Source: Magnolia sinica
Taxonomy: Eukaryota; Streptophyta; Magnoliopsida; Magnoliales; Magnoliaceae
Reading direction: 5' to 3'
Assembly (NCBI RefSeq): GCF_029962835.1
Contig: NC_080584.1
Span: forward strand, 79,140,862 to 79,204,861
DNA length: 64,000 bases
The position numbers and the translations under genes are program-made. The notes beneath the pieces are model-generated. The model was not told where the DNA came from. It was given only the letters and a program-made list of their open reading frames with translations, and searched no databases. Positions 1 to 11,488 of the stretch are shown here, in pieces; the first letter of the stretch is position 1; each line of letters opens with the position of its first letter.

Positions 1-134
1 GGCGGACTGTAACTTGTGGTCTAACCAACTTGCACTCGAGACCTGCTCATTTCTATACAGAATATTACTGAATGATCTAGTGGGTAAGGCATACCAGAAC
101 ATTGCTATTCTCATTGTTGCATTTAGACTCTTGA
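1..134. repeat. Left edge of duplicated block A
   Basis: Non-coding. It aligns by eye with 38,155-38,295: both share the run AGAATGATCTAGTGGGT (allowing a base or two) and the phrase CATTGTTGCATT. The homology stops where the Copia element starts and resumes at 6,551, so this is the left half of a site split by that insertion. No gene is visible. Confidence 0.75.
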
Positions 135-1111
135 TGTTGTGTTTTTAGAATAAAAATAAATTTTAAAAATAAAAGTTATTTTTAGAAAGTAAATAAATAT
201 ATTAATTATTTAAACTTTCCATAAATAGTGTGTATAGCCAGTTGGTAAGAGAAGGGGTTTTTGCTTATGCAACCAGGGTTCAAATCTCCTCGAGGACGGT
301 ACGAAGCACCGTCCGCACACGCGCACGCGTGGCGTGGGCTATAGGGCTGCTTGGGCGCTTTATTAGACGCACTTAGCACTTCGAACGTTTGCATCGTCAC
401 AAGGAGCAAAAAGAGCCTTAGTCTTTTTAGCATATGGTTCAAACTTTTTTGGCCATGGTACAACTGGAATTGAATAAGGGTTTATCCTGATGATTTATGA
501 CCTTTGTTGATTAAGAGTAATTGTGCCATGATTGTACATGTGGCACCTATGCCATGTGTCGCTTATGTGGATTCAGTTTTTCCAGTTGGATAACTACTCC
601 TGTCTAAATGGGTATAAAAATAACTGCCATAGGACATAGAGTCATGTCCTTTCATGGAAAGGCAATTATTTGATGTGAATGGGTATGGATTTCTTGAAGA
701 GACTCTTTAGCACCTCTTCAGGAAGAAATCCATAACCTTTCAGTTGATATAAATCCTGGTTACTATAATCTAGAAGAAGATACTCTTAATCCTTAACATT
801 ATATCATCTTCTGTACAATTACTCTCGATCTAATCTCTTGCTGAGTTTTTTCTGAACGTTTTAAGGCATATCGGTTTCAAAACAAGAGATCTGTTCAACA
901 CTTAAATGTGCAAATTTTCGTGTTGAAAATTGGATTGAGAGTTCATTGTATCCTGAAGACAATTTGTAGATTTCCTTCATTTGCACTTGCTGGAATTTCC
1001 AGAAAAAGGGCAGCAAATCTGTCTTGAGAAATCGACTATTCAAGTCGAGCCTTGAACCCGCTAGATCTGATCATTTTCTTCTATCCTTCGTTGTCTATTG
1101 AATTTCTAACA
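135..1111 (+). repeat. 5' LTR of Copia element 1
   Basis: It begins TGTTGTGTTTTTAGAATAAA and ends TTTCTAACA. It matches 5,610-6,545 along its whole length. It is slightly longer than its partner because the partner lacks a short piece near the tRNA-like segment. Confidence 0.93.
219..292 (+). other. tRNA-like A-box/B-box segment inside LTR
   Basis: The LTR contains TAGCCAGTTGGTAAGAG (close to the tRNA A box TRGCNNAGTNGG, one base short) and, about 40 bases on, CAGGGTTCAAATCTC (a B box, GGTTCRANNC). Order and spacing fit an internal RNA polymerase III promoter, as in a tRNA or the head of a SINE. The right LTR keeps the A box at about 5,708 but lacks the B box. It is probably an old SINE or tRNA relic carried in the LTR, not a working tRNA: no cloverleaf is apparent. 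Confidence 0.45.
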
Positions 1112-1164
1112 TTCAAGATAGATTTAACTTTAGTCACAATAGAGGCAATTATTCCATTCAAGTT

Positions 1165-4100
1165 ATGAACCAAGACTTTATACGACTGGATCGTTTCAAC
1201 GATCAATTCTTCTCAAGATGGCAGCAGAAGATGTTTTTCTTTTTGACAACTCTAAAGTTATCTTACATCCTAGATGATGATCTGCCTTCTCTGACTGAAC
1301 TAAAGGACGATGACTCAGAACAAGTGAAGGCAGAACGGAAGAAACCGAAGGAGGACGATTTTCTATGCAAAGGTCATATCTTAAACGCTCTCTCTAATTC
1401 TATCTATAACTTATACCATAAAATATCATCTGCTAAAGATTTGTGGGCAAAATTAGATTAAAAATATAAAACTGAAGAGACCAGTACTCAGAAATTTCTG
1501 ATCGGCAATTATGTCCACTTCAAGTTTAAAAATGATCAGCCAATTCTCTCCCAAGTAACCGAACTATAGAACTTGGTTGATGAATTGAAGATTGGTGGTA
1601 TAGATCTTCCTGAAGAATTCTTAGTCGATGTAGTAATTTCAAAATTATCCTCATCATGGTTTGATTATAAAAAGAAACTGAAACATGATGAGAGGAAGTA
1701 CAATCTTGAAGGGCTTCAACGACATCTTCGTATAGAAGAAGAGTCTAGAAACTGAGAGAAGAAAGAAAATGCTTCGGAAAATCATTCCAAAAAAAATATA
1801 GTAGAAGATGACAAGCCAAAAATTTAGAACTCTAAATCTATTAACCCAAACAAAGATACGAAATTTAAGAAAAAATGGAAAGAAAAAGGGCAAGTGTCAC
1901 TTCTGCAATAAGCCAGGACACTACATAAAGGAATATTGACATAAGAAAAAGCAACTGAAAGCTTAGGCTAACATGACAGAAGACCAACTTGTAGGAATGA
2001 TTACTGAAGCTATATTCGATGGCGGATGGTGGCTAGATACTGGTGCAATCATTCACATATCGAAAGGCCGAAACATCTTCAAAACCTATGAAGGTATTAT
2101 AACTGGACAAGAAGTGAAGATGGGTAATAATGTTCGTGCGAACGTTGTTGCAAAAGGAACAATCGAGCTTCAGTTTACATCAGGCAAAAGAGTGATACTA
2201 ACAAATGTATTGTATGTACCTGATATGTCTAAAAATCTAGTGTCATGCGATCTTCTCAATAAGAGAGGATTCAAAATAGTGATTGAGTCTAATAAGTTGA
2301 TTATCACCAAGAATGGTATATTTGTAGGCATAGGATATTCATGTAATGGTATGATTAAAGTAAATATTAATAATAATAATGATGTTTCTATTTATATAGT
2401 GGATTCTGTATCTTTATGATATGCTAGACTAGGTCATGTTAATTATCATTCAATGAAAAGAATGATGATCCTGAGACTTATACCAAAATATGAAATACAA
2501 CAAGAAGGGAAATGTGATGTGTGTGCCCATTCTAAAATAATCAGAAAACCATTTGGGATTGGCATGAGAAAAACACAACCCTTGGAGTTAATTCATTCAG
2601 ATATTTGTGATTTAAATAATACATTAACTCGTAGGAAAAAGGTATTTTATCACATTTATCAATGACTTCACTAGATTTTTCTATATATACTTGATAAAAT
2701 CTAAAGATAAATCCTTTAAAAAGTTTAAGCTTAATAAGGCAGAAGTGAAAAATTAGTTAAATGTAAAGATTAAAGTCCTCAGAAGTGATAGAGGTGGTGA
2801 GTACTTTTCTAATGAATTCAATGAATTATATGAATCAAATAGTATAATCCATGAATTTACGGCACCTTACACACCTCAACAAAATGGCTTAGCGGAATAC
2901 AAAAATAGGACATTAGTTGAAATGATCAACTATATGATATCAAATTTTAGATTACTACTGAATTTGTGGGGAAAAACATTATTAACAGCAAACCGTATTT
3001 TAAATGTTATCCCACATAAAAAATTGGATCTCCCCATATAAATTGTGAAGAAAGAAGAAACCATATATTCATTACTACAAAGTATGAGGAAGTATAACAG
3101 AAGTCAGGATTATTGATTCTAAGAGAGTAAAATTAGGTCCTAGAGGAATCAGGTGTGCCTTTGTGGGATATGGGATTAATAGTCCCGTATATAGATTCCT
3201 AGTTCTAGAACAAACTTCTTTTGCTGACAAAAACATGATTATAGAGTCTAGGGATGCTATATTTTTTAAAAATACAGTATACAAAGACTATATAAATAAT
3301 CATACAAAAAGGCAGGTTGATGAAAATATAATAGAACCAATAAACGAAGAGCTTAATAACTTTCATTATAAATCTAATACTCATTCAGAAGGAAATGAAC
3401 CAAGGAGATCGAAAAGGGCGAGAAAAGAAATATCTTTTGGCCTAGATTTCTATATGTTCTTTATAGAAGGGGATAGAAATGATTTAAGAAAGGAGATTAC
3501 TTTACCACTAAGTATTGAAAGTGATCCATCAACACTTAGTGAAGCTCTATCATCTCCTATTGTACAGTTTTGGAGGGAAACCATCGATGATGAAATGGAT
3601 TCCATAGTCTCCAATAACACATGGTGTTTGGTCGATCTTCTACCAGGTTCAAAGCCTATAGGATGTAAGTGAATTTGTAAAAGAAAGTTCAATCCTGATG
3701 GAACAATAAATAAGTTTAAAACTCGATTGGTAGCCAAAGGATTAAGAGAAAAGGAATGTATCGATTTTTTTGATACATATGCTTATGTTGCTCAAATATT
3801 TACTATTAGGATTTTTATTGCTCTTGTAGCAATTCACCACCTTGTAATCCATCAAATGGATGTTAAAACGGCATTCTTAAATAGTGATCTAGATGAGGAA
3901 GTCTATATGGAGCAACCTGAAGGGTTTGTTCAATCCGGGGAAGAGAAGAAAGTGTGTAAACTGGCAAAATCTCTCTATGGGCTCAAGCAAGCTCCTAAAT
4001 AATGGCATGAGAAGTTTGATCAAGTAGTATAATCTAATGGTTTTAGAGTAAACCATGCAGATAAGTACATATATATTAAAGGTCAAATCATTATCTGTCG

Positions 4101-5052
4101 ATACATAGATGATATGCTAATATTTAGACCAAATGAAGACTGTGTGAAAGAAACTAAAAAATTTCTAAGTATCAGCTTCGACATGAAGGATATGGGTAAA
4201 GCCGATGTAATAATAGGTATTAAGATTTATAATCTTAATGATGGAATAGCCTTAACACAATCTCATTACCTAGAGAAAGTATTAAAAAAGTTTAATCATT
4301 ATGACAGTAAACCGATTTCAACCCCATTTGATCTAAGTATTAAATTGGTTAAAAATATTAGTAGATGTAAAGCACAACAAGAATATGCGAGTGCTATTGG
4401 GAGTTTAATGTATGCAATGAATTGCACTAGACCCGATATAGCATTCACAGTAGGAATGCTAAGCAGGTATACCAGTAATCCAGGATAAGTATACTAGAAT
4501 GCGATTTTCAGAGTTTTAAAGTATTTAAGAGGAACCATAGACTATGGACTGCATTATAAATTATATCTTTCTATACTTGAAGGGTATAGCGATGCAAGCT
4601 GGAATACAGATAGCATAGAATCTAAATCTATAAGTGGCTGGATATTCACTTTTGGAGGAGCAATATCATGGGCATCTAAGAAACAAACGTGCATATCTCA
4701 CTCTACAATGGAAAGTGAGTTTATTGTACTTGGCGCTACTTGTAAAGAAGGTGAATGACTAAGATACCTACTGATGAAAATCCCATAGTGGCCAAAACCT
4801 ACTCCTGCCATATCTATCTTTTGTGATTGTCAGGCTAGTCTTTGTCATGTTATGAGTAAGACTTATAATGGTAAGTCTAGAAATGTATGTCTAAGGCATA
4901 ATTTTGTTAAAGGATTGCTCAGAGATGAAGTAATCATAATGGAATATGTTAAATCCATCCTGAACTTAGCAGATCCCTTGGCAAAAGGTTTATCAAGAAA
5001 TCAGATAAGGAGAACCACTAAAGGAATGGGACTAAGATCCATAAAGATATAA
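1165..5052 (+). pseudogene. Copia gag-pol remains
   Basis: Coding fossil of the element, read in Copia order. A gag start carries FNDQFFSRWQQKM (about 1,165-1,755), followed by a CCHC zinc-knuckle region near 1,890. The protease area has WWLDTGAIIHIS (about 2,020). The integrase area has CDVCAHSK (about 2,515) and later VLRSDRGGEYF (about 2,775). Reverse transcriptase has MDVKTAFLNSDLDEEVYM and LYGLKQAP (3,850-4,000) with YIDDM near 4,100. The RNase H region follows up to about 5,050. The finer Copia lineage was not resolved. The region is heavily broken and no frame is complete. Confidence 0.9.
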
Positions 5053-5609
5053 CTTTCACTCTTGATGGCAACCCTACCTATGTTTTGAAATATAAGCTAA
5101 GTTCAAAGGGACAAACAAATCAAGTACGTGACTGAAATATACACTAGAAAAAGAAAATTTAAGTCTCATTCCTAAAAAGTCTAGTGTTTGGTTTCTGCAT
5201 TTAATAAGAGGCTGAGTACTAACTCTTAATAGATCTATAAGAAGACTTTGCTGAGATGAAGCAGAATCATCTTTAATAGATATACCTATATGAGTAGAGA
5301 AGTGAGGCCGCTTTTGAAGAGATTGAGATCGTCTCTAGAATACTCATGAAATAAGGATATGCACAAGGCCAGAAATGTGCGAACTTTTAGATCTTCAGTT
5401 ATATATGAATAGATGTGTGTTATGTGTCCGATGAGTCATATAAGGTCCTTAGTTCAAGACTAATGGGTCACTAAGTACCTGACATAACTTTGATACATAT
5501 ATACTAAATTAAAGGTTCAAATCTAAAAGATACCTTTACTTATGCACCTATTTATACTGATATGTCATTCGTTCTAAAATCTGATTTTATTTTTGAAATT
5601 GTGGGGGAT

Positions 5610-6545
5610 TGTTGGGTTTTTAGAATAAAAATAAATTTCAAAAATAAAAGTTATTTTTAGAAAGTAAATAAATATATTAATTATTTAAACTTTTCATAAA
5701 TAATGTGTATAGCCAGTCGGTAAGAGAAAGAGTTTTTGCTTATGCATTCGCACCGTCCGCGCACGCGCACGCGTGACATGGGCTGCTTGGGCACTTTATT
5801 AGGCGCACTTAGCACTTCACACGTTCGTATCGTCGCAAGGAGCAAAAAGAGCTTTAGTCTTTTTAGCACATGGTTCAAACTTTTTTGGCCATAGTACAAC
5901 TGGAATTGAATGAGGGTTTATCCTGATGATTTATGACCTTTGTTGATTAAGAGTAATTGTGACATGATTGTACATATGGCACCTATGCAATGTGTCGCTT
6001 ATGTGGATTTAGTTTTTCCTGTTGGATAATTACTCATGTTTGAATGGGTATAGAAATAACTACCATAGGACATAAAGTCATGTCCTTTCATGGAAAGACA
6101 ATTATTTACTGTGAATGGGTATGGATTTCTTGAAGATGCTCTTTAGCACCTCTTTAGGAAGAAATCCATAACCTTTCAGTTGATATAAATCCTGTATACT
6201 ATAATCCAGAAGAAGATACTCTTATTCTTAACATTATATCATCTTCTATGCAATTACTCTCGATCTAATCTTTTGCTGAGTTTTTTCTGAACGTTTTAAG
6301 GCATATCGGTGTCAAAACTAGATATCTGTTCAATACTTAAATATATAAATTTTCGTGTTGAAAATTAGATTGAGATTTCATTGTATCTTGAAGACAATTT
6401 GCAGATTTCTTTCATTTGCACTTACTGGAATTTCCAGAAAAAGGGCAACAAATCTGTCTTGAGAAATCGACTATTCAAGTCGAGCCTTGAACTCAATAGA
6501 TCTGATCATTTTCTTCTATCCTCATTGTCGATTGAATTTCTAACA
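5610..6545 (+). repeat. 3' LTR of Copia element 1
   Basis: It begins TGTTGGGTTTTTAGAATAAA and ends TTTCTAACA, followed directly by the target duplicate CTTGA. The divergence from the left LTR is mostly transitions, plus one short length difference. Confidence 0.93.
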
Positions 6546-6550
6546 CTTGA

Positions 6551-6830
6551 GCATCCACGTCACTTATCTAAACCATTTCTAGGTCCACCTCACTGTCCCA
6601 TCGACGCAGTTGAAAAACACTCATCAGATGATCCAAGCCTTCCGGTTGGTTGCATCCAAAATGGATGGACAAGATTAATGTTCTTAGAAGATATTTTCTG
6701 CTGTGGATGTTTAAGGCCATTGAATTTCTTTAATTTTTGACAGTAGGAAAAGAAGAGTAGACTGACAAAATGGGCGGTAGATATAGGTAAATGCCAATGA
6801 GCCCAGATTTACTGCAGGGGAAGGTAACTA
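6551..6830. repeat. Block A segment right of Copia 1
   Basis: It aligns with 38,296-38,490: AGCATCCACRTCAC, GGTTGCATCCAAAAT and GGATGTTTAAG occur in both in the same order. It is non-coding. With 1-134 it forms the block A copy of a locus that is uninterrupted in block B. Confidence 0.7.
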
Positions 6831-7319
6831 TGCTCTTATCTCACTTAATCATCTTCCGTACTATTCTTCTAATAGTTAAGGGATTTCTCCGGTCGAGAAA
6901 AAACTGCCTCTCACACCTTGGCTAACGCTGAAAAACAGGCTCGTATAGTTAATGTGTCTGAGTTAAAGATTCCTGCCTGCATTTTTTTATTTTTTTTTCC
7001 CCTACCATCATACCCCATTGCAAGGGTGCATGCATACGGAATTCTATCGGACCTGCCTTTATGTATGTGTGTGTGATCAATGCCCTCTATTCATTTTACA
7101 TCATGAGCTAGATGAGCTAGATTTGAAGTGCAGATGGATCCCACCACACGAAATGCTGGTGACGACATGCCTACCATTAAAAACAGGTTGGAGCAATAGA
7201 AGTTCAGATCAAGCTTATTTTGTGCCTTCCCTTCATCCATGTCCGTGTGGCTTTATCAACAGGTTGGACGTCCCAGATAAACATCGAGGTGGACCTAAGA
7301 AGTTTCCATCAAGGAGTAG
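6831..7319. other. Non-coding, partial MITE core
   Basis: No gene is seen. From about 7,085 the sequence matches the window's MITE core (phrases like CCCTTCATCCATGTCC and ATCAACAGGTTGGA), but without recognisable ends. It was interrupted by the MITE at 7,329. Confidence 0.5.
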
Positions 7320-7328
7320 GTGTAAAAC

Positions 7329-7853
7329 GGTAACGGATTGGCTACTCCCCTATCACTCGCCTGTGGCCTGTGGTCGGTGCACTACGGGCCCCACTATGAA
7401 GTATGTCTTTTATCCATGCTGTTCATTCATTTTTAAAGATCATTTTAGTGCTTGATACCAAAAACGAGATTGATATACAGATAAGGTTGACCACACCACA
7501 GGAAAACAATAGTAATTGGATACCATTAAAATTCTCGTAAGGCCCACTGTACTGTTTGTTTGACATCCAATCGGTTGATTAGGTCATACAGACCTAGATG
7601 AAGGGAAAAAACAAATACCAGCTCGATCCAAAACTTTTATGGCCCCCAAAAAGTTTTTAATGGTCGATGCTCAATGAACATTGTTTCCTGTAATTTGGCA
7701 TATTTGAGATTGGGATATATCTCATTTTTGGGTCCATAGGTTAAAATTACCTGGAAAATAGATGGACGGAATGGATAAAACACATACATCATGGTGGATC
7801 CCACATAGCACCAGCCATTGGCTAGTGGCAGGGGGAGTAGCCAATTCCCTCCT
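7329..7853. mobile_element. Mutator-like MITE with 9-bp TSD
   Basis: A 525-bp non-coding element. The left end reads GGTAACGGATTGGCTACTCC and the reverse complement of the right end is AGGAGGGAATTGGCTACTCC, so terminal inverted repeats share ATTGGCTACTCCCC and continue imperfectly inward for about 100 bp. The exact 9-bp duplicate GTGTAAAAC flanks it at 7,320-7,328 and 7,854-7,862. A 9-bp TSD with long TIRs is the usual mark of Mutator-like elements. Other copies in this window are near 34,580, 45,430 and 48,353. There is no transposase, so it is non-autonomous. Confidence 0.85.
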
Positions 7854-8088
7854 GTGTAAAACATGCTGGAGCGGCAGGAGTTAGGTCAGACTGATGTTTT
7901 TTGGGGACGACTTGGCTGCGACCTTGGAACCAGCAATGTGGGTACGACACTGACAGCGGGACCCACCTCTATGTATGGAATATATATCCACACTCTTCAT
8001 CTCGTTTTCTAACTTATTTATGCACCTTAACCTAAAAAAATTGAAGCATAGAAAAACCTTTCGTGAGTCACGTAAGTTTTGGGTCAAG

Positions 8089-8094
<6 letters not shown>

Positions 8095-8156
<62 letters not shown>

Positions 8157-8162
8157 TATATA
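8095..8162. repeat. (TA)n microsatellite
   Basis: About 65 bases of alternating TA. A second TA tract lies at 8,292-8,355. Open frames reading Ile-Tyr repeats here are artefacts. Confidence 0.95.
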
Positions 8163-8295
8163 CACTTTCATCCCAGTCCGTGGGACAATATCAAGAGGTT
8201 GGATGGTAAAAAGTAATTACGGTAGACCTTAGCAAATTTTTAATGGTCAGAAACCAACAACTACTGTTTCCTATGATGTGGTCCACCTGATATTA

Positions 8296-8329
<34 letters not shown>

Positions 8330-8486
8330 CACACATATATATATATATATATATACTTTCATCCCAGTCCGTGGGACAATATCAAGAGGTTGGATGGTAA
8401 AAAGTAATTACGGTAGACCTTAGCAAATTTTTAATGGTCAGAAACCAACAACTACTGTTTCCTATGATGTGGTCCACCTGATATTT
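8163..8486. repeat. Tandem duplicate of 132-bp MITE piece
   Basis: Two copies, 8,163-8,294 and 8,355-8,486, read the same by eye over their full length (from CTTTCATCCCAGTCCGTGGG to GGTCCACCTGATATT) and are separated by a TA tract. Identity this high points to a recent duplication, probably mediated by the TA repeats. Much of the unit recurs at 63,660-63,755. Confidence 0.9.
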
Positions 8487-8765
8487 CTATGTTCTTCATT
8501 TTTTAGATTAAACTCTAAAATAAGCTGAAAAAAATGGATGGACTGCACGGATATGCATTTCACATAATGAGGTGGCCCTACCAACAACTTCAAGGTCGTT
8601 CTGCAAATTGCCTGTTCGGTCCCAATCAAGTCGCGCTCGCGGATCGTTTGCGTTAAAGGATATATTACGTCGTGGCTTTTCATTCGTCGATGTCATTGCC
8701 CTTGACAGCAGCTCACCTAACACACCACACGCTGGAGTTTCTCTTTTTAAAGAGATTGCCTGATG
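8487..8765. repeat. Non-coding segment repeated at window end
   Basis: It matches 63,755-64,000, including a GC-rich part outside the MITE core (CGCGCTCGCGGATCGTTTGC, then GTCGTGGCTTTTCATTCGTC). No protein family is recognised in any frame. It may be part of a longer dispersed repeat or a duplicated flank. Confidence 0.6.
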
Positions 8766-8799
8766 CAAAACACAACTGTTGACGTGTGGATATTGTCTT

Positions 8800-9245
8800 G
8801 GTGATCTCACTATGATTTGTGTTGGACCTCATTATGATTAACGTGTTAGATCCACACTGTTCATCAATTTTTCCAGATCATTGTAGATCATGAGCCCAAA
8901 AACGAGGCACATCCAAACTTTAAGTGGACCACACCACAGAAAGCATGGCTATTGAACAAACTACTGGTGAAACCTTCCTAGGCCAACCGTAAGATTTATT
9001 TGCCATCTAAACTGTTCATGAGGTCACATAGACCTGAATGAAGAGAAAACACAAATATCAGCTTGATTGGAGTCTTTTATGGCCCCAAGCAGTTTTCAAT
9101 GGTAGGCATCAATTCCTATTGTTTCCTCTGATGTGATCCCTCGATGTGGTCCACTTGATATTTGGATCTGCCATATTTTTAGGCTCATTTCTTACACTGA
9201 TCTGAAAAAATGAATGGGCAATGTGGATCCAAGAAATGCATCATC
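8800..9245. mobile_element. MITE-like core element
   Basis: About 450 bp with the shared MITE core in order: a CCACACTGTTCATC end, AAGTGGACCACACCACAG, the ACCTGAATGAAGAG block, AATATCAGCTTGATTGGAG, the GGTCCACTTGATATTTGGAT block and an inverted end near 9,240. No clear TSD. Confidence 0.55.
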
Positions 9246-9349
9246 GTGAGGCAATGCAAATTTCACACTTCAAGAAATTTGGTTTCTTATCCAGTACAAC
9301 ACATTCTATGGAGAAAAGAAAATGAAAGTGTTGATGTGTGAAACTTTTG

Positions 9350-9435
9350 TGGGCCACATCATGATTTATGTGTCAGATCTAGACCAGATGGACGATGTAG
9401 ATCTAAGACATAAATCATGGTGGGGCTACATAAGT
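9350..9435. repeat. Hairpin remnant of a MITE (ends only)
   Basis: An imperfect palindrome: CACATCATGATTTATGTGTC is mirrored by GACATAAATCATGGTG with about 35 bases between. This looks like two MITE ends with the middle lost. The rest of 9,436-10,009 shows no gene or clear repeat. Confidence 0.6.
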
Positions 9436-10019
9436 TACAAGTTCAAAGTTATGTTGTGCAGTACCAATTAATCTATTTTGCTGAGGGAAAACCGGTTTAT
9501 TTTGTGAGCTGGTGCCATGACATGAACTAATGAGAAGCCATGACACAGAATTTTCCTATGCCTTCGAGACAGACGATCTCTTCACTAGCGCTGATATTGT
9601 CTCCAGGTCTCTATGGCCTTAACAACATGTGTGAATATTAATGGGGTAGACTCTAGGAAAGTATCTAACGGTGCGTGTCATTATCTCATTTTCCTTGGGT
9701 GCGGTCCACCTACGGCCTGTGAATCTTTCTTATTAGAGGGAACTGAGAGAACAGGATAGTTATACACACACACACCAGAGAAGAGGAGGGCTAGGTAGAT
9801 GTTTTTACAGATTCAGAGGAAATGAGGATGAGGATTGAGAACGAATGAGGAAATGGCTTGATCGAATAGAGACAATGAGACCAGTTTTGTCATTTTGAAA
9901 AATATGATTCATTAACCATTTATAACATCAACGGTATATGATGGCTGGTGGCTGGATATCTACAGTGCAAACTGCGAGCGTTTTGCTTTGAATATTTTGA
10001 AAGCACGGGTGTCACTACA

Positions 10020-10455
10020 AGAAAAGGGGGTTTTAGCCTCGGTTCAAAACTGTAGCTAAAAAGGTTAAAAATTGAGGCAAAAGCCTTTAGCCTCAGTTTT
10101 GCCTCAATTATCCAAACCGGGGTTGAAACCCCGGTAGCTAAAGGCTTTAGCCTCAGCTTTAGCAACCGAGGCTAAAATGACTTTTATAGCCTCGGTTCTT
10201 CAAGTGAGGCTAAAAACCTTTTTAGCTTCAATTTTCTCGAAATGAGGCTAAATCAAAATTTTAGCCTCCATTGTTTTCAACTGAGACTAAATCCAAATTT
10301 TAGCCTCAATCGCCTCCAACTGAAGCTAAATCTATTTTTAACCTCGGTTCTCAACAACCGAGGCTAAAGCCTTTAGCCACGGGAATTTCAGCCTTGGTTA
10401 TCAACAACCGAGGCTAAATTCAAGCCTCAGTTACAAATTGAGGCTAAAAATGTTT
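10020..10455. repeat. Left subterminal repeats of CACTA 1
   Basis: Repeated short units of the type TTTAGCCTCGGTT...AACCGAGGCTAAA, each with an inverted partner. They match the units of the right-hand array. In the En/Spm family such subterminal motifs bind the element's own protein. That binding role here is inferred. Confidence 0.85.
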
Positions 10456-10973
10456 TTTTGTTTTTTAAAATATTTATTTAAACTACTAATCCATTCATTC
10501 AATCCACTCATGAAACAATCAATCATGAAAGCCACAATACCAACAAAATAGTTAACAACAGTCTATTTAAAGTTTAACTCAATCAAACTGTTACACAACA
10601 TTAGGTTCCACAAATAATACAAAGTCATGGTCGCGCCTGTCATCACCGGTGCCGTCGTGCTTGGCGGACCCTGAGATAACACTGCCTGTCCATCTTCTGC
10701 GGCTTCTAGGCCAGCGTCATCATTGCCTCCACCAATATTCTTCATTCGAATTGTGCGTAGTAGGCCCTGCAACCTCAACAGGTAGCTCAGGCCTACTGGC
10801 TGCAAGACATGAAATGAAAACTCTCAAACAAGAAATGAAATGCAGATGGATGCGTGTAGGGAAAGGAAAGAGTAGAATTGAGAGTTGGAAGTGCTGGAAA
10901 GGAAACCCAAAAGGAGGACCGATAATGAATGAGAAAACAGACAAGATGTGGATTATAGTACATTCTCACTGAC

Positions 10974-11488
10974 CCGGATTTGCTTAATGCAGCGGACCTC
11001 ATCAGGTCCATGTTGCAGACTCTCAGCCTGTAGAAATTGATAAAAACCAAGATGAGGCAGGAAAAATAAACTTATGCATTGTAACATAAGACTTTTATCC
11101 TATGAAAGACAATGCATCATAAAATATTCATTCTTCAAAAGCAATTGATATGACCTTCTTTTTCTGATCCAAGCTATGCTTTTCACAATAAGCCTTGTGC
11201 TGAAAAAACTTGCCTCCACCAGTCTTCACATCCATGTGCAGGCCAACACATTTAGCACAAGTAGGATGAAATGCAGTTTGACAGTCATCATGATTACACT
11301 GCAAGACAGTTGAAGGTAGGGTGAAGCAAAGCAAACAGCATAAAGTCTACCTCTCATTTTTGGAGTCAAACCTACAGAATTTTAAAGAAGAAAACAAATG
11401 ATTAAGCAAGCCAAACCTTTATGCAGACACCGTGTTTGTGACGGCAAATGCAGCAAACAAGCAGGTCTCTTTCCTTTGAAATGGTCTC
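10974..11488 (-). pseudogene. Captured exons of an extended-PHD-finger gene
   Basis: Three exon-like pieces on the minus strand, each with AG/GT borders and all in phase 0. The piece 11,417-11,488 reads ETISKERDLLVCCICRHKHG and on to GVCIK. The piece 11,155-11,298 begins CNHDDCQTAFHPTCAKC and ends with AYCEKHSLDQKKK. The piece 10,974-11,027 reads AESLQHGPDEVRCIKQIR. The Cys/His pattern (C-x2-C, then C-x4-C, H-x2-C, C-x2-H) is an extended PHD domain of the plant PHD-finger family related to BRPF/JADE-type chromatin readers. The third piece resembles the helix just after that domain. This is only part of the gene, held inside CACTA element 1; the parent is presumably elsewhere in the genome. 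It could be transcribed, but a working protein is unlikely. Confidence 0.85.

Larger units (their letters stand above)
135..6545 (+). mobile_element. Copia LTR retrotransposon, broken, with TSD
   Basis: A whole-length Ty1/Copia fossil of 6.4 kb. The two LTRs run TGTTG...TAACA at 135-1,111 and 5,610-6,545, flanked by the 5-bp target duplication CTTGA at 130-134 and 6,546-6,550. A purine-rich tract (GTGGGGGA) precedes the right LTR. Internal parts appear in Copia order: gag, protease, integrase, reverse transcriptase, RNase H. The coding region is broken at roughly ten or more points and cannot be active. The LTRs differ by about 7 percent over the first 300 bp by eye, suggesting an age of some millions of years at usual plant rates. 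Block B has the empty site near 38,290. Confidence 0.95.

Noticed and set aside
219-292. A genuine tRNA gene in the Copia LTR
   Set aside because: The A and B boxes are present but no acceptor or anticodon stems pair, and the other LTR has lost the B box.
7881-8232. Ile-Tyr repeat frames (also at 24,511-24,744 and 39,715-40,062)
   Set aside because: Translations of (TA)n microsatellites; no flanking coding signal.
8572-8763. 63-codon frame in a GC-rich segment repeated at 63,850-64,000
   Set aside because: No recognisable domain; it could be a relic exon but there is no splice or codon evidence.
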